Shown: positions 10,269 through 20,413 of the stretch, in pieces
Layout: every line of letters starts with the position of its first letter
Numbering within the stretch: the first letter of the stretch is position 1
Assembly: GCA_032716605.1 (NCBI GenBank)
Contig: CM064495.1
Coordinates: forward strand, 40,140,858 to 40,204,857
Direction of reading: 5' to 3'
From: Paralithodes platypus
Lineage: Eukaryota > Arthropoda > Malacostraca > Decapoda > Lithodidae
Length of the DNA stretch: 64,000 nucleotides
The notes under the pieces: model-generated
Told to the model about the DNA's origin: nothing
Seen by the model: only the letters and a program-made list of their open reading frames with translations
Databases searched by the model: none
Program-made: the position numbers and the translations under genes

Positions 10269-10624
10269 GGGATCCCACCTCGCTTTTTTTTTCTCTCCCT
10301 CTCTCTTTCGCTTGTATCCATTCGGCCCCATTCAGCGTACTGTATTAAGACGTTTACCCCTGTCCAGATGTCAATATTTCCCTGACGAGTGGTAGCGAGC
10401 CAGCATATATATATTTTTGATTTGACAGCAAGCTAAATTTGTGCATTTTTCGATAGAAAAATGTGTCCGGCAAAGCCGGATTTCTCCATACAATGCTGGC
10501 TCGCTGTCGCTCGCTAAGAAGAAATCGACACCTGGATGGGGATAAACGTCTTAAAACAGTTGGCTGAATGGATACAAGCGAAAGGGAGAGGGAGAGAAAA
10601 AAAAAGCGAGGTGGGCTCCCTTAA
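10265..10624. mobile_element. long-hairpin TTAA element
   Basis: TTAAGGGATCCCACCTCGC at the left is mirrored by GCGAGGTGGGCTCCCTTAA at the right, and the inverse match continues for about 100 bp (CTCTCCCTCTCTCTTTCGCT and its complement). The core carries the GCGAGCGACAGCGAGCC motif of family B. It abuts the previous element with a common TTAA. Confidence 0.65.
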
Positions 10625-10723
10625 TGACTAGCAAAAGGCAAGATAACACAAGGTAAATACACCCTTTACTATCTGAAATAGTTCCTAACCAGCTTAATAA
10701 CACCTCTCACACATATAACAAGG

Positions 10724-11962
10724 ACTCACTGGATATGAGAGAGAGAGAGAGAGTGAGTGAGTGAGTTGGGTGGGGGGATCGAGGAAAATATTACTTGCAC
10801 CTTGACTACAAAATAATATACACCCACTACTATACAATAAGAGAGAGAGAGAGTGAGTGAGGTGGGTGGGGGGATCGAGGAAAATATTACTTGCACCTTG
10901 GCTACAAAACAATATGAACCCACTATACATTAACCCTTTCGCTGCGGGTGACGTTCTGGAATGTCCTGGCAATTTACAGCAATTTCCAGGCTTCAAAAAC
11001 TGTAAAAACCGTAAAAATCGAGTGTCAGTGGGCGGGAGCATGAGGGGCCCACCTCCGTTCCTCAGAGCAGCGAGCGGCCCACTGAGGTAGACTGTGTCTC
11101 GCGCCGGTCTCTCACTGCCTCTCCAGTGTTGCCAAGCGAGCGAGTGCTAACAAATAGAGGGTTTCCCGCGTTTCTATGGCACCGCTGCGAGTGAACCAGA
11201 CCACGTACGAGGCCCGTTCTGGTCTCATTTTGAAGCTATTTTCGCCTAGTTTTCGGCAGAATACAGTTCATTTAATGCAGATGCTTGATTTATCATTCAG
11301 GAGTGCCTGAATATGCCCTAAATAGCCCAAAACACCCCTCAGAGAAAGGGTTAAGAGAGAGAGAGAGAGAGTGTATGTGAGTGAGTGAGTGAGTTGGCTG
11401 GGTAATATAGGAAAATATTACTTGCACCTTGACTACAAAATAATATAAACACACTATACATTAAGAGAGAGAGAGAGTGAGTAGGATGGGGGATATAGGA
11501 AAATATTACTTGCACCTTGACACTAATTATAGGAAAATACTTGCACCTTGACACTAATTAAGAGAGAGAGAGAGAGTAGGGTGGGGAATATAGGAAAATA
11601 TTACTTGCACCTTGACACTAATTAAGAGAGAGAGAGAGTAGGGTGGGGAATATAGGAAAATATTACTTGCACCTTGACACTAATTAAGAGAGAGAGAGAG
11701 AGTAGGGTGGGGAATATAGGAAAATATTACTTGCACCTTGACACTAATTAAGAGAGAGAGAGAGTAGGGTGGGGAATATAGGAAAATATTACTTGCACCT
11801 TGACACTAATTAAGAGAGAGAGAGAGTAGGGTGGGGAATATAGGAAAATATTACTTGCACCTTGACACTAATTAAGAGAGAGAGAGAGTAGGGTGGGGAA
11901 TATAGGAAAATATTACTTGCACCTTTACTACAAAAAAATATAAACCCACTATACATTAAGCT
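10724..11962 (+). repeat. tandem repeat, unit about 60-75 bp, interrupted by a MITE
   Basis: The unit joins an (AG)n run, TAGGGTGGGGAATATAGG, AAAATATTACTTGCACCTTG and CACTAATTA. About six regular copies lie between 11560 and 11940 and looser copies at 10724-10929 and 11354-11560. The P1 MITE at 10930-11354 sits inside the array. No coding role seen. Confidence 0.8.
10930..11354 (+). mobile_element. TTAA-flanked MITE, family P1
   Basis: TTAACCCTTTCGCTGCGGGT at the left and GAGAAAGGGTTAA at the right. About 425 bp, non-coding. The interrupted sequence ACTATACATTAAGAGAG is seen intact at about 11452-11470 in the same array, so the insertion site was a TTAA and that tetranucleotide was duplicated, as for piggyBac transposition. 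Confidence 0.75.
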
Positions 11963-12059
11963 TATAGTTATCAATGTAAAGATGAGTGTGGAGGGAGGGG
12001 AGGGGTATAACACTCTATTGTGGTCTTTAACGGGAAATCCCCACCATGTAGGAAAACTT

Positions 12060-12345
12060 ATACGTTGTAAGTGTGTGTGTTTGTGTTTCCGCTTATCAGA
12101 TATCCAGTTTATGAGGTGTGTGTGTGTATGTGTGTTTCCGCTCATCAGACATTCAGTTGAGGACAAAGGAGGTATGTTTGTTGTTGGGTGTGTTTGTGTG
12201 TGTGTGTTGTTGGGTGTGGGTGTGTGTTGGGTGTGGGTGTACAGGTATGTGTGGATGTGTGTGTGTATGTGTGTGTGTGTTGTTGAGTGTATGTGTATGT
12301 GTGTGAGGTTAGAGGGAGGGGGGGGGGGGAGGGTGAGTCATCAGT
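12060..12345 (+). repeat. GT-rich low-complexity region
   Basis: Interrupted (TG)n with TTGGGTGTG and a run of G near 12320. Open frames on both strands here are artefacts of the dinucleotide repeat. Confidence 0.8.
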
Positions 12346-12539
12346 AAACAGTAGGTAAAACATGAGGTGAATACTGAATCCGTTGACTTGAACACCAAAC
12401 ACTCCTCTCGGTACGGTCACGGCTAACGGTAGACGACTTTTGCAATCTTACCGCTCCCTAATCCCACCTTTTGAAGTTCTTGTGCTGTTATTGATTATTA
12501 TTATTATTATTTTATTATTATTGTTATATATACAGTATA

Positions 12540-12540
<1 letters not shown>

Positions 12541-12626
<86 letters not shown>
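12541..12626. repeat. (AT)n microsatellite
   Basis: More than 40 AT units, preceded by an (ATT)n stretch at 12495-12520. Confidence 0.95.
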
Positions 12627-12630
<4 letters not shown>

Positions 12631-12728
12631 AATTATTATGTGGGTTTTAATTGGTATTTCATCTTTCGAGCCATATATTTTCGTACTTTTCCCTCATGCC
12701 AATTCAAGCACATTCCCCCAAACCCTCC

Positions 12729-13128
12729 TTAACCGATTCGCTGCGGGTGACATTCTGGAATGTTTTGGCAAGTTACAGCAATTTCCAGGCTTTAAAAGCC
12801 TGTAAAAAACGTAAGAATCGAGTGTCAGTGGGTGGGAGCGTGAGGGGCCCACCTCCGACCCTCAGAGCACCGAGCGGCTCACTGAGCAAGGCTGTGTGGC
12901 GAGCGAGTCTCTCTCTGTCTCTCTCATAAGTGCAGCCAAGCGAGCATTACATAATAGCGAGGTTGTGAACCAGACCACGTATACGGTCCGTTCTGGTGTA
13001 ATTTTGAAGCTATTTTTGCCTAGTTTTCGGCAGAATACACTTCATTTAATGCAGATGCTTGATTTATCATTCAGGAGTGCCTGAATAGGCCCTAAATAGC
13101 CCAAAACAGCCCGCAGCCAAAGGGTTAA
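12729..13128 (+). mobile_element. TTAA-flanked MITE, family P1
   Basis: Second copy in the same orientation as 10930-11354: TTAACCGATTCGCTGCGGGT ... CCAAAGGGTTAA. Shares the internal TGCAGATGCTTGATTTATCA and TTCGGCAGAATACA segments. Length about 400 bp. Confidence 0.75.
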
Positions 13129-13280
13129 AGCTAAGTTGTACATTCGTTGGTAGAGTATTATCCGAAGGTCCATTTCTCCTAAATTGTAGATTAGTTATCG
13201 TTCGTCAGGAAAGAAATCGACACATGTATGGGGCGAAACGTCTTATATTGGCAAATTTAACGTGGCTAAATTAATCATGG

Positions 13281-13496
13281 CACAGTTAGCCAAATAAGTC
13301 GTGTCGCTGCTGTCATTACGTTTTGCTCGCTGTATCCTGTATTAATGTCTGTCAGATGTTGAATAGGGTGTGTAAAGATCGGAACATGGTTGTATATCTC
13401 ACTCTGAACGATGATTTAAACCTTAGATAGTACTGATACCAATTATTGATCGAAATATACTTGGTGCTGCGACATCACTTATTGGGCCAACTGTAC
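13281..13496 (+). mobile_element. mariner/Tc1-like MITE (family M1)
   Basis: The ends ACAGTTAGCCAAATAAGT and ACTTATTGGGCCAACTGTA are inverted relatives. The interior (CTGTCAGATGTTGAATAGGG, CCAATTATTGATCGAAATAT) is shared with the split copy at 24030-24134 / 27331-27441. No transposase. This copy shows the uninterrupted sequence into which the CR1-like LINE at 24.1-27.3 kb inserted. Confidence 0.6.
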
Positions 13497-13569
13497 AAAA
13501 CCTGGTTGAAATATACAAATACCACCCCGAGAATATATTTAGGTGTCTGCTAGTCAGGGGGTCTAAGAG

Positions 13570-13782
13570 TTAACTTCTTCTGTACCGGCGATGTCTATTA
13601 AACTATATTCCGGCTACTATTACACAATTATATTCAGTTTAAAAAGGGCCTCCAGCAATTAACAGGCTTCGAACTATCGCACTTAACCCTTTTTGACACC
13701 ACAGATCCTTCTTAAGCTGCACTAGATCGTATAAATATAGATAGAATAAAATATAAAAAGACCGCCTTACGGAAGGAGTTAA
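13570..13782 (+). mobile_element. TTAA-flanked hairpin MITE, family FB-A
   Basis: TTAACTTCTTCTGTACCGGCG at the left and ACGGAAGGAGTTAA at the right; the halves are complementary (for example CAGTTTAAAAAGGGCCTCCA). The right TTAA (13779-13782) also begins the next element. Confidence 0.7.
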
Positions 13783-14068
13783 GGGGGAGGTGGTTGCTTT
13801 TTATCCCTCAGGTTTAGTCCTATTAGCTTGGAAATTTTAAGGTGTTCGTTCCATTAGTTTGGCGATGTTAAGACCTTTTGCCCCATTTCTTTGTCCAATA
13901 AAAAGACCTTTCGTGCCATTTAGGTGTTCATTATTTCCCGGGGAGCGATAGCGAACCTGAAATTATAAAAGGAACCGGAGCCTGGAGAGCCTGGTCTAGC
14001 GAGGAAACTATAAAATACATTAATAGATAAATACATAGACCAAATAATAACCACTGCTCCCTTATTAA
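13779..14068 (+). mobile_element. TTAA-flanked MITE, family B
   Basis: TTAAGGGGGAGGTGGTTGC at the left; contains the family hallmarks CCATTAGTTTGGCGATGTTA, GGGGAGCGATAGCGAACCTG and AGGAAACTA. The right end is degenerate (CTCCCTTATTAA). Non-coding. Confidence 0.6.
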
Positions 14069-14208
14069 GTTGGCTCTAGAAATAATCCCTTAGCCGAACT
14101 TAGAGACTCTATTGGAAGAGAGATCGGTCAACCTCCGCCATTTTGGTGCCAGTGGTGTCTTTTGGGCCTCCCTTTATAAACAAATCAATCCATACCCTTT
14201 AAGCGGGT

Positions 14209-14402
14209 ATCACACGAGCTCTTTTTCCCTCTACATTTATCCTCAACACTGGTCTGGCAGCTTATGAGGTCAACATTTAAACTATTTCGGTCACCTAAAT
14301 TGATCTATCACCAATCTAGTTTCCGTTACCAGTGCAAAATATTCCAGAAATGTTGCCAGGAAAATGTTGGCTATAAAAGCTCTCGTGTGATACCGGCTTT
14401 AT
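14209..14402. mobile_element. hairpin MITE, GGTATCACAC family (E)
   Basis: Left GCGGGTATCACACGAGCTC and right GAGCTCGTGTGATACC-type ends (AGCTCTCGTGTGATACCGGC) are inverse. A second complete copy is at 53727-53926 and a degraded one at about 16573-16700. About 195 bp, non-coding. Confidence 0.65.
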
Positions 14403-14488
14403 ACACATTCGTCATTACCGGTATAGCGTAGATTACTTACCCCTTGGATCTAAATTATGTGATCAAAAATAACATGCCATTCCGTCCT

Positions 14489-14702
14489 TTAACTCTTTCA
14501 GTACCGGTGCCGTCCTTTTAACTTGACTCTAGCTATTATTAGACGATTTTATTCAGATTAAAAAGGGCTTCCAGCAATTAGCAGGCCTTGAACTGATCAC
14601 TTTGCCATTTATACCACCACAGATACTTCTTATACTGCACAAAATCCTCTAAATATAGCTAGAGTAAAATTGAAAAGACGTCGCCGGTAGAGAAGGGGGT
14701 AA
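14489..14702 (+). mobile_element. TTAA-type hairpin MITE, family FB-A
   Basis: TTAACTCTTTCAGTACCGGTG ... GTCGCCGGTAGAGAAGGGGG. Right flank is a mutated TTAA. The halves pair (AGACGATTTTATTCAGATTA; AAATATAGCTAGAGTAAAAT). Confidence 0.65.
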
Positions 14703-14860
14703 TAATATTGGCTCCAAAAATGGCAATCAAAGAACAAGATGACTGTGCTCTCTCTCTCTCTCTCTTCCAGGCTCTCTACCCCCCCCCCCCCCCCCTTAAG
14801 GTTTGTCTGGATCATCTGGCTACCTATGTTCAGTATTATTCAGTAGTGTTGTACTGTACA

Positions 14861-14861
14861 T

Positions 14862-14916
<55 letters not shown>

Positions 14917-15172
14917 CCAACTACTCCCTCTCGGGCATAGGCTGATAGCCTTTACACTCTACCGCTGAACACGGTGAGGCCCGTGAGGTCTTGTTCCAGT
15001 CTAGGGAGTGAGACATGCGAAGCACCTATTCACGGCTCGAACCCAACTCCATCTCTGAAGCTGCTTCGCCTCTGCGCTTCACAGTCTCACTTCCCAGGCT
15101 CGGACCCTCACTCTCAGAACGCCACCTATTGAGTAATTAACTCACTAGGCATTGCCCCCCTGTAACATATTT
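14861..15172 (-). mobile_element. SINE-like element with poly(A) tail
   Basis: On the minus strand a GC-rich block carrying B-box-like GGGTTCGAGCC is followed by a run of about 57 A (poly-T on plus, 14861-14917). That is the layout of a retroposed short element. Source RNA not identified. Confidence 0.45.
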
Positions 15173-15279
15173 TGAATATGGGAATATTCATACAGTGCTA
15201 TTTAATCAGGGAACAATGAGGGTATTTTGTTTTGGCATTTCGGTGTGCTGTGGTAATGCACTGAAACTAGGTACAGCAC

Positions 15280-15378
15280 AAATTCCATCCCAATAATATC
15301 TTCCCATTGACATATTGGGATTCGAACCCGGGTCCATTGGATTACCAGCCCAGTGGCAAGACCACTCTGCCACACCTC
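15280..15378 (-). mobile_element. tRNA-derived SINE
   Basis: Minus strand: TGGCAGAGTGGTC (A box) and GGGTTCGAATCCC (B box) at tRNA-like spacing, opening GGGGAGGTGTGGCAGAG. The fold lacks a proper acceptor stem, and non-tRNA sequence follows to about 15205, so a SINE rather than a working tRNA gene. Confidence 0.5.
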
Positions 15379-15399
15379 CCCTCTGTATAGGCCCTGTAT

Positions 15400-16136
15400 A
15401 CTGTATAGGCTCAAGCGACCCCCTAGGAAGGCTGATGTTATCTTAAAACTTTACTTGTCATTAGTGAGACCCCATATGGATTATGCTGTCCAATTTTGGT
15501 GTCCTTATTACAGAATGGACATAGATTCATTGGAGAGAGTACAGCGTAGAATGACAAAAATGATCCATAATATTAGAAATCTTTCGTATGAAGAAAGGTT
15601 GAAGAAATTAGGTTTACATTCGTTAGAGAGACGCAGAGTTAGAGGGGATATGATAGAGGTGTTCAAGTGGGTTAGTGGGATTAACAAAGGGGACATGGCA
15701 AATGTACTAAAGCTCAGTGATAGCGAAAGAACTCGTACCAATGGTTTCAAATTAGATAAATTTCGTTTCAGAAAAGATATAGGCAAGTATTGGTTTGGTA
15801 ACAGAGTTGTAGACGGGTGGAATGGACTACCAAGTGCTATAGTGGGATCTAAAGCTGTAGGGAGCTTTAAGATAAAATTGGATAAGGATATGGACGAGAA
15901 GGGTTGGGTGTGAAGGGGGATCAGCCGGGTTGGGCCAATCAGCGCTCTGCAGACCTCCATAATCCTGGGTTAATCTCTAACCGTTTTGGTAAGATGATCC
16001 TCAGGGTATTAGAGTGTGAAGCCTATAATTGGGCTTTGTAATGAATTGGGGTTGTGTGGGACAGGGATCTGCCTTGCTTAGGCCAATCGGCTTTCTGCAG
16101 ACTCCCATTTTCTTATGTTCTTATGTTCAAACAATC
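15400..16136 (+). mobile_element. CR1-like LINE 3' end (family G)
   Basis: A 5'-truncated copy: the C-terminal RT frame to 15913, a 3' UTR, and terminal TTCTTATG repeats (16111-16127). CR1-group LINEs characteristically end in short direct repeats and no poly(A). The family's 3' UTR (GGATCTGCC...CTCTGCAGACTCCCATTTTC) recurs as a cluster at 31.0-32.4 kb. Confidence 0.7.
15407..15913 (+). pseudogene. RT C-terminal region of LINE G
   Basis: The frame encodes LVRPHMDYAVQFWCPYY, LERVQRRMTKMIHNI, YEERLKKLGLHSLERRR, RGDMIEVFKW and NRVVDGWNGLPSAIVGS, ending in TGA. This is the conserved post-RT region (thumb/C-terminal domain) of CR1/L2-type LINEs. The catalytic palm domain is absent because of 5' truncation, so it cannot retrotranspose. 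Confidence 0.8.
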
Positions 16137-16138
16137 CC

Positions 16139-16566
16139 TTAACACTTACGGTGCGGGCATATTTCCGCTATATTAGGGCTCATTCAGTCACTCCTGAATG
16201 GTTGAGCAAGTGTCTGAATGAAATTAAATGTATTCAGCCACAAACTAAAAGAAAATAGCTTGCTAATTACACCAGAACGAGCTTCGTAGCGCGTGGGGTT
16301 CATCCGCAGCGCTACCATAGACATCGGCAAATATTTGCTAATACTGAGCGAATGTCGCTAATGTTGCGCTACATTTGCCTTTGGCAGCGCTGCATATGTC
16401 TAGCGAGACATGACTGATATCCCTCAGTGCCGTGGCCGCTGGGCTGGAGAGCGGACAGGGGCCTGCCACGCTCCCGCTCACTCGTACTCGTCTCCACAGG
16501 CTTTAAGAGCCTGTAAATTGCTATAAATTGCCATGGCATTCTAGAATGTTCACCGCAGCCAATAAG
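16139..16566 (-). mobile_element. TTAA-type MITE, family P1, inverse orientation
   Basis: Reverse-complement copy of the P1 element: the TTAACACTTACGGTGCGGGC end, and near the other end ATTGCCATGGCATTCTAGAA, matching GGAATGTCCTGGCAATTTAC of copy one. It sits about 160 bp downstream of the exon at 16725-16810 in gene orientation. Confidence 0.6.
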
Positions 16567-16724
16567 AACTCAGGAACCCATACTAATCAACATTCAATTT
16601 AGTTTCTTCTACCAATTCAAAGGATCCCAGAAATTTTGCTGGAAAAAAAGACCCTCGAAATTTGCCGCTGGAAACTCTGGTGTGATACTCTCTTTCTTGT
16701 AATGGTTTGACCCCTTTTACTAAC

Positions 16725-16810
16725 CTGTGGAGTTGCTTGTCTGGTGGGTCTGCTACTACCCCTTCTGCTGTCTGGGTTGAGGACTCCTCTCGCCACAGGC
16801 TTCCCACATT
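16725..16810 (-). CDS. pseudoprotease gene, exon with linker Cys
   Basis: Residues 141-169. The acceptor is TTCTATAG and the donor CCACAG|GTTAGT. Joined to the Pro-rich exon it gives a Glu codon followed by CGKPVARG and a basic, Ser/Arg-rich stretch ending ATPQ. A CG dipeptide before the protease domain is usual and its Cys (Cys142) normally pairs with the Cys in the Asp exon (Cys270). No R/K-IVGG activation site follows in the joined protein. Confidence 0.75.
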
Positions 16811-16881
16811 CTATAGAAGAGGGTATGAGAAGGTCGTGTTGTAGTAGGTCAAAAATGAAGCTCGCATTTTGGTGGTTGAGG

Positions 16882-17243
16882 TTAAGGGGAGATAGGCCGC
16901 TTTTCTTGATCCCCTTCTCCCTCATGTTTAGCCTCATTAGTTTTCAGATTTTAAGATGTTAGTCCTGTTAGTTTGTCGATTTTAAGACCTTTCGACCCAT
17001 TTTGTTGTCAATATTTAGACTTTGTGCTATTTAGGTGTCTATTTTTTTTCCTGGCAAACGAAAGTGAGCCTGTAATTTTGGAAGGGACATTTTTCTACTG
17101 AAAAATGTACAAATTATTCTAGAAGGGGGATCTAATGGATGTTTTTTTTTTTTTTTTTAAGTTTGATGGAGGTCTAGGGAGGAAACTAGAAAAATAATAA
17201 ATAAATTAAAAAATCGAGCAAAAAGTGAACCATCCCCCTTAAA
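16882..17243 (+). mobile_element. TTAA-flanked MITE, family B
   Basis: TTAAGGGGAGATAGGCCGC ... CCATCCCCCTTAA; about 360 bp. Contains CTCATGTTTAGCCTCATTAG, GGTGTCTATT, CGAAAGTGAGCCTGTAATTT and AAAAATGTACAAATTATTC typical of the family. Confidence 0.75.
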
Positions 17244-17544
17244 TCTCTGGCTGTTGTTCTTCAGGGCATTCATTCCCGAGATCAATTTTTAGTGCCATAT
17301 AATGTCGACTCTTCTCTCAATGTCTGTCTTCGACTCATGTATAGGCTTTATCTTGGTCCATAATGACAGTAATCAATCCTCAATCTCACTAAATATTAAC
17401 ATCATTAATAGAAAAAGAGTCATATTTTGTTACAACAAAAATAGCTGCTAGAGCTTACTCTAACCCACCGATATTTGGCCTAGTGATGGAATTTATTTTT
17501 ATTAGAAACAGGAAGAAGTTTAATTAATTTCTCCAAATATTTGC

Positions 17545-17941
17545 ATAATTAGGCTTGGGTGGATGGGACTCGTTAGCCTTGGTCGGCAACTCATCTAGGT
17601 GAGACAACCTTATACAAATCCGGGTGGATGGGACTCGTCAGCCTTGGTTGGCAACCTGTCTAGGGGAGTAAACCTGATACAAATCCGTACTGCTTACCTA
17701 AGGATAAGGCAGGTTAGTGGATGGATTATCCGAACACCACTGTAGAAAAATAGTGCTAACAAGATACACAGAGGGCCTCGGAGTCGGACGGATCCTAAAT
17801 TGAGTGGTCAATCCTGTAAGTCCTTTACTAAACTGGCTCGGGTTGTCCCTCTCACAGGGAATAGGTCCGCTTGGGGGAATTCTGTGTATGGCCACCCTCG
17901 TAAGGGGAGTAAGGCGTCCGGCAATAGATAGATAGATAGAT
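17545..17941 (+). mobile_element. LINE family D 3' UTR with (ATAG)n tail
   Basis: Two imperfect copies of GGGTGGATGGGACTCGT are followed by a 3' region that ends GGCGTCCGGCAATAGATAG. The same region occurs on the minus strand at 34817-34916 plus 37497-37711. No coding part is left. Confidence 0.65.
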
Positions 17942-18037
17942 AGGCTTGTCTTGCACATAGAAAGCACATAGAAAGTGCTTTAATTACGTTATGAAGAGAA
18001 AAGCAACTCTTAAATGCTCATCTGACTTTCCACTAAC

Positions 18038-18373
18038 CAAAACGAGGCCTGTTGATGATACCAGGGACAACAACGGGTGATGCCCCTCTAGGTGGTGGTG
18101 GTGGTGGTGATGCCCCTGTGGTTGGTGGTGGTGATGGTGGTGCTCCTCTGGAAGGTTGTGCCTCTCTCGCCGGTGGTGGTGATGATGGTGGTGCCTGCCG
18201 TCCCCTTGGCAGAGACGGGAGGGCGTTGGGAGAAGGAGAAAGGTTTGCAAGGCCGTGTCCACAAAAGTTACAACTGAAGGGGCAGGTGGAGGACATCAAG
18301 GGTATGGTGGTGCACATGCCTAAGCTGGCCATCTGCAGGCATTGCGGGTCTCGGTCCTGACATAGCCGTCCCC
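18038..18373 (-). CDS. pseudoprotease gene, ShK domain and Pro-rich exon
   Basis: Residues 29-140, phase 1 at both ends. The acceptor is TATCACACAG and the donor TTTTG|GTTAGT. Residues 33-66 form an ShK/SXC domain with spacing C-x6-C-x8-C-x9-C-x3-C-x2-C, and the SC..C end is typical. The next 70 residues are about 40% Pro with Ser, Gly, Ala and Arg (PPSPPP, SPPPPPPRG), an extended linker. The same DNA read on plus is GGT-rich and gives only meaningless frames. ShK domains occur in many extracellular animal proteins, often tied to metallopeptidase or peroxidase domains. No toxin function is implied. Confidence 0.82.
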
Positions 18374-18506
18374 CTGTGTGATAATAGTGATAATAATGGT
18401 AATAATACTATTAATAATTATATTAATAATGAAGATGATGATGCAGTGTCCACAGATACAACAACGGACGGGGCAAACTGTGGACACTGTTTCAAATTTA
18501 GAGATG

Positions 18507-18725
18507 TACAGCTACTGACAAATATTCGTGAGCTCTTGCGATTTTCTTTATGCAAGTATATCTATTTAAATTGATGTTCGGTATCAAATCAGCTTTATAT
18601 TTACTAATACATAATATGTATTATTATTATATAGCTAATTTAATCTGAACATCAATCTAAATGGATACATTTGCATACAAAAACAAAAAACCGCAAGAGC
18701 TCACAAACATCTGTCAGTAGCTGTA
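18507..18725. mobile_element. Tc1/mariner-type hairpin MITE
   Basis: TA-CAGCTACTGACAAATATT at the left and AGATGTTTGTGAGCTC-type inverse end closing with TGTCAGTAGCTG-TA at the right. The inverted arms are about 85 bp, and flanking TA dinucleotides fit TA target duplication. Non-coding, in the intron upstream of the ShK exon. Confidence 0.7.
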
Positions 18726-19020
18726 CATGCCGACACTAATAATTTGGAAACATAGCTCTTCTTGCTCCTTGCATTGTTTGCCTCTTAATTTTTATATTGA
18801 GAAGCATAGGCATTACTCATTGTTTTGGTCACGTCAATACTATAATAGCTTATGCCAGCAGTTAGGTGTTGTCTTTGAGTGTCTAGTACTGAATAATCTA
18901 TGCATTTTAATTGAGGTACCTATTGCATTTACAGACCCTTTTATGTGTGTACTATGGTATTACATAATTCATACATAATGCATACATTCAATTTTCTTTC
19001 TCTCAATCTAATGCAATAAC

Positions 19021-20140
19021 TCTTGGTTTACTCACGCTGGTTCTACTGCTTGTTCTACAATGACTCTACCTTTGACTATTCGACTAGCTTTCCACAGCGA
19101 CCCTCCATGCAGTCACTTAAAAACTCATTTAATGAGGCCATAGTACACCTATCTTCTGATCTATCATCTATTTCCAATTGGGGCAGAGATAATCTTGTTG
19201 CTTTCATTGCTTCCAAAACCCAATCTCTCTACCCGTCACAATCTTCCACATGATTTATCAAATCATCCCTTCGTCCTCTTATCAATATTCTTGGTATCTC
19301 GTTTCCTCTGACTTTTCTTGAAAGGTAAAAAGGGTCAGAGATAATCTTGTTGCTTTCAATGCTTCCAAAACCTAATAACTACCCGTCACAATCTTCCACA
19401 CGACTACCCTTACTCTTCAATAACCCTCAAATCAACCCTTCGTCCTCTATCAATAGTCTTGGTGTCTCTTATTCCTCTGATCTTTCTTGAAAAAATCATA
19501 TTACCACTCTTGATAACACAGCTTCCCAGAAGTTAGGTGTGCTCAACCATTTATGTGGGTTCTTCACCCCCGAACAGCTTCTTGTTCTATACAGGGGTAC
19601 AATACTGCGTGCCCATGTATCGAGTACTGTTTGCATGTATACTAAGGGATGGTTCCACCTATACTGCGTTTCTTGAAAGGGTAGAGTCATAAACATTTTG
19701 TCTCATCAACTCACTTCCTCTTACTAATTCTCTACTATCTCTATCTACACACCGCAATGTTGTATGTATGTCTCTCATCTACCGCTGTTACAATAATCCT
19801 TGTTCTTCCATGCTATCTCAGTGCATACCTCCTTCCTTACAGAGAGTAGGTGGCACCTGCCTTTCAACACAATCCCACCCCTATTATGTCCAAATCTCTA
19901 ACCCTAGAGTGAATCAATCTTCCCAATCTTTCGTCCACTCAACAAGTAAACTCTAGAACTCTCCTTTAATCTATCTTTCCCTCATCAAAACTTAAACTGC
20001 TTCAAGCTCAGCATATCCAGATATTTTAACGTTCCATGAATTTAGTTCTTTGTCACTTATTCCATTTGGGGTCGGGGGAGGGGGGGCACTCGTTACAGGC
20101 AGATTTACCTTTTGTTTCCTTCTTACATATAACAAGGATC
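19021..20140 (+). mobile_element. LINE family C, degenerate 3' half
   Basis: Plus-strand remnant of the family best preserved at 45.6-46.76 kb (minus). Visible in changing frames: NDSTFDYSTSFPQRPS (YADDSTLHY region), SISNWGRDNLVAF, QKLGVLNHLCGFF and LNCFKLSISRYF, then the 3' end GGCACTCGTTACAGGCAG. Many stops; dead. Confidence 0.65.
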
Positions 20141-20259
20141 TATATATGAATTAAAACCGAGGACAAATGTGGTATGAGTGAATCTTTAAGATTTCATATG
20201 TAATTTGAAGCCTGTTTTGAAAATCAGTAAGATAGTGTATAAAACTATCCATGACATAC

Positions 20260-20413
20260 CGATTTGAGCGTTAGTGGTAGCCAGCAGAAACACCATAAAC
20301 ACCGCTAGTAGTTTGACCAGCACGGACCCTGATGTGACAGCCATGTTGAAGGTGTCTCTTAATGTGGTTCAGGGTTGGGAGCCTCCCACTACTTCTCCGT
20401 TGTCAGAAGCTGC
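20260..20413 (-). CDS. pseudoprotease gene, signal-peptide exon
   Basis: ATG at 20344-20342 begins a 28-residue coding segment with hydrophobic core LLAVFMVFLLA and a likely cleavage after TTNA, directing the protein to the secretory pathway. The donor is ATCG|GTATGT (phase 1). The exon's 5' side (20413-20345) is untranslated and begins after a good acceptor (CCTATTCCAG). The next exon supplies GG to complete the split Gly codon. Confidence 0.85.

Noticed and set aside
14430..14480. Good GTAAGT donor on the minus strand as part of the missing exon
   Set aside because: The only nearby acceptor would give a 9-base exon with no supporting protein sequence, and the upstream side is a MITE.
18052..18360. 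Gly- and Val-rich plus-strand frames
   Set aside because: Shadows of the minus-strand Pro-rich exon, which has splice sites, a signal-peptide partner and an ShK domain.
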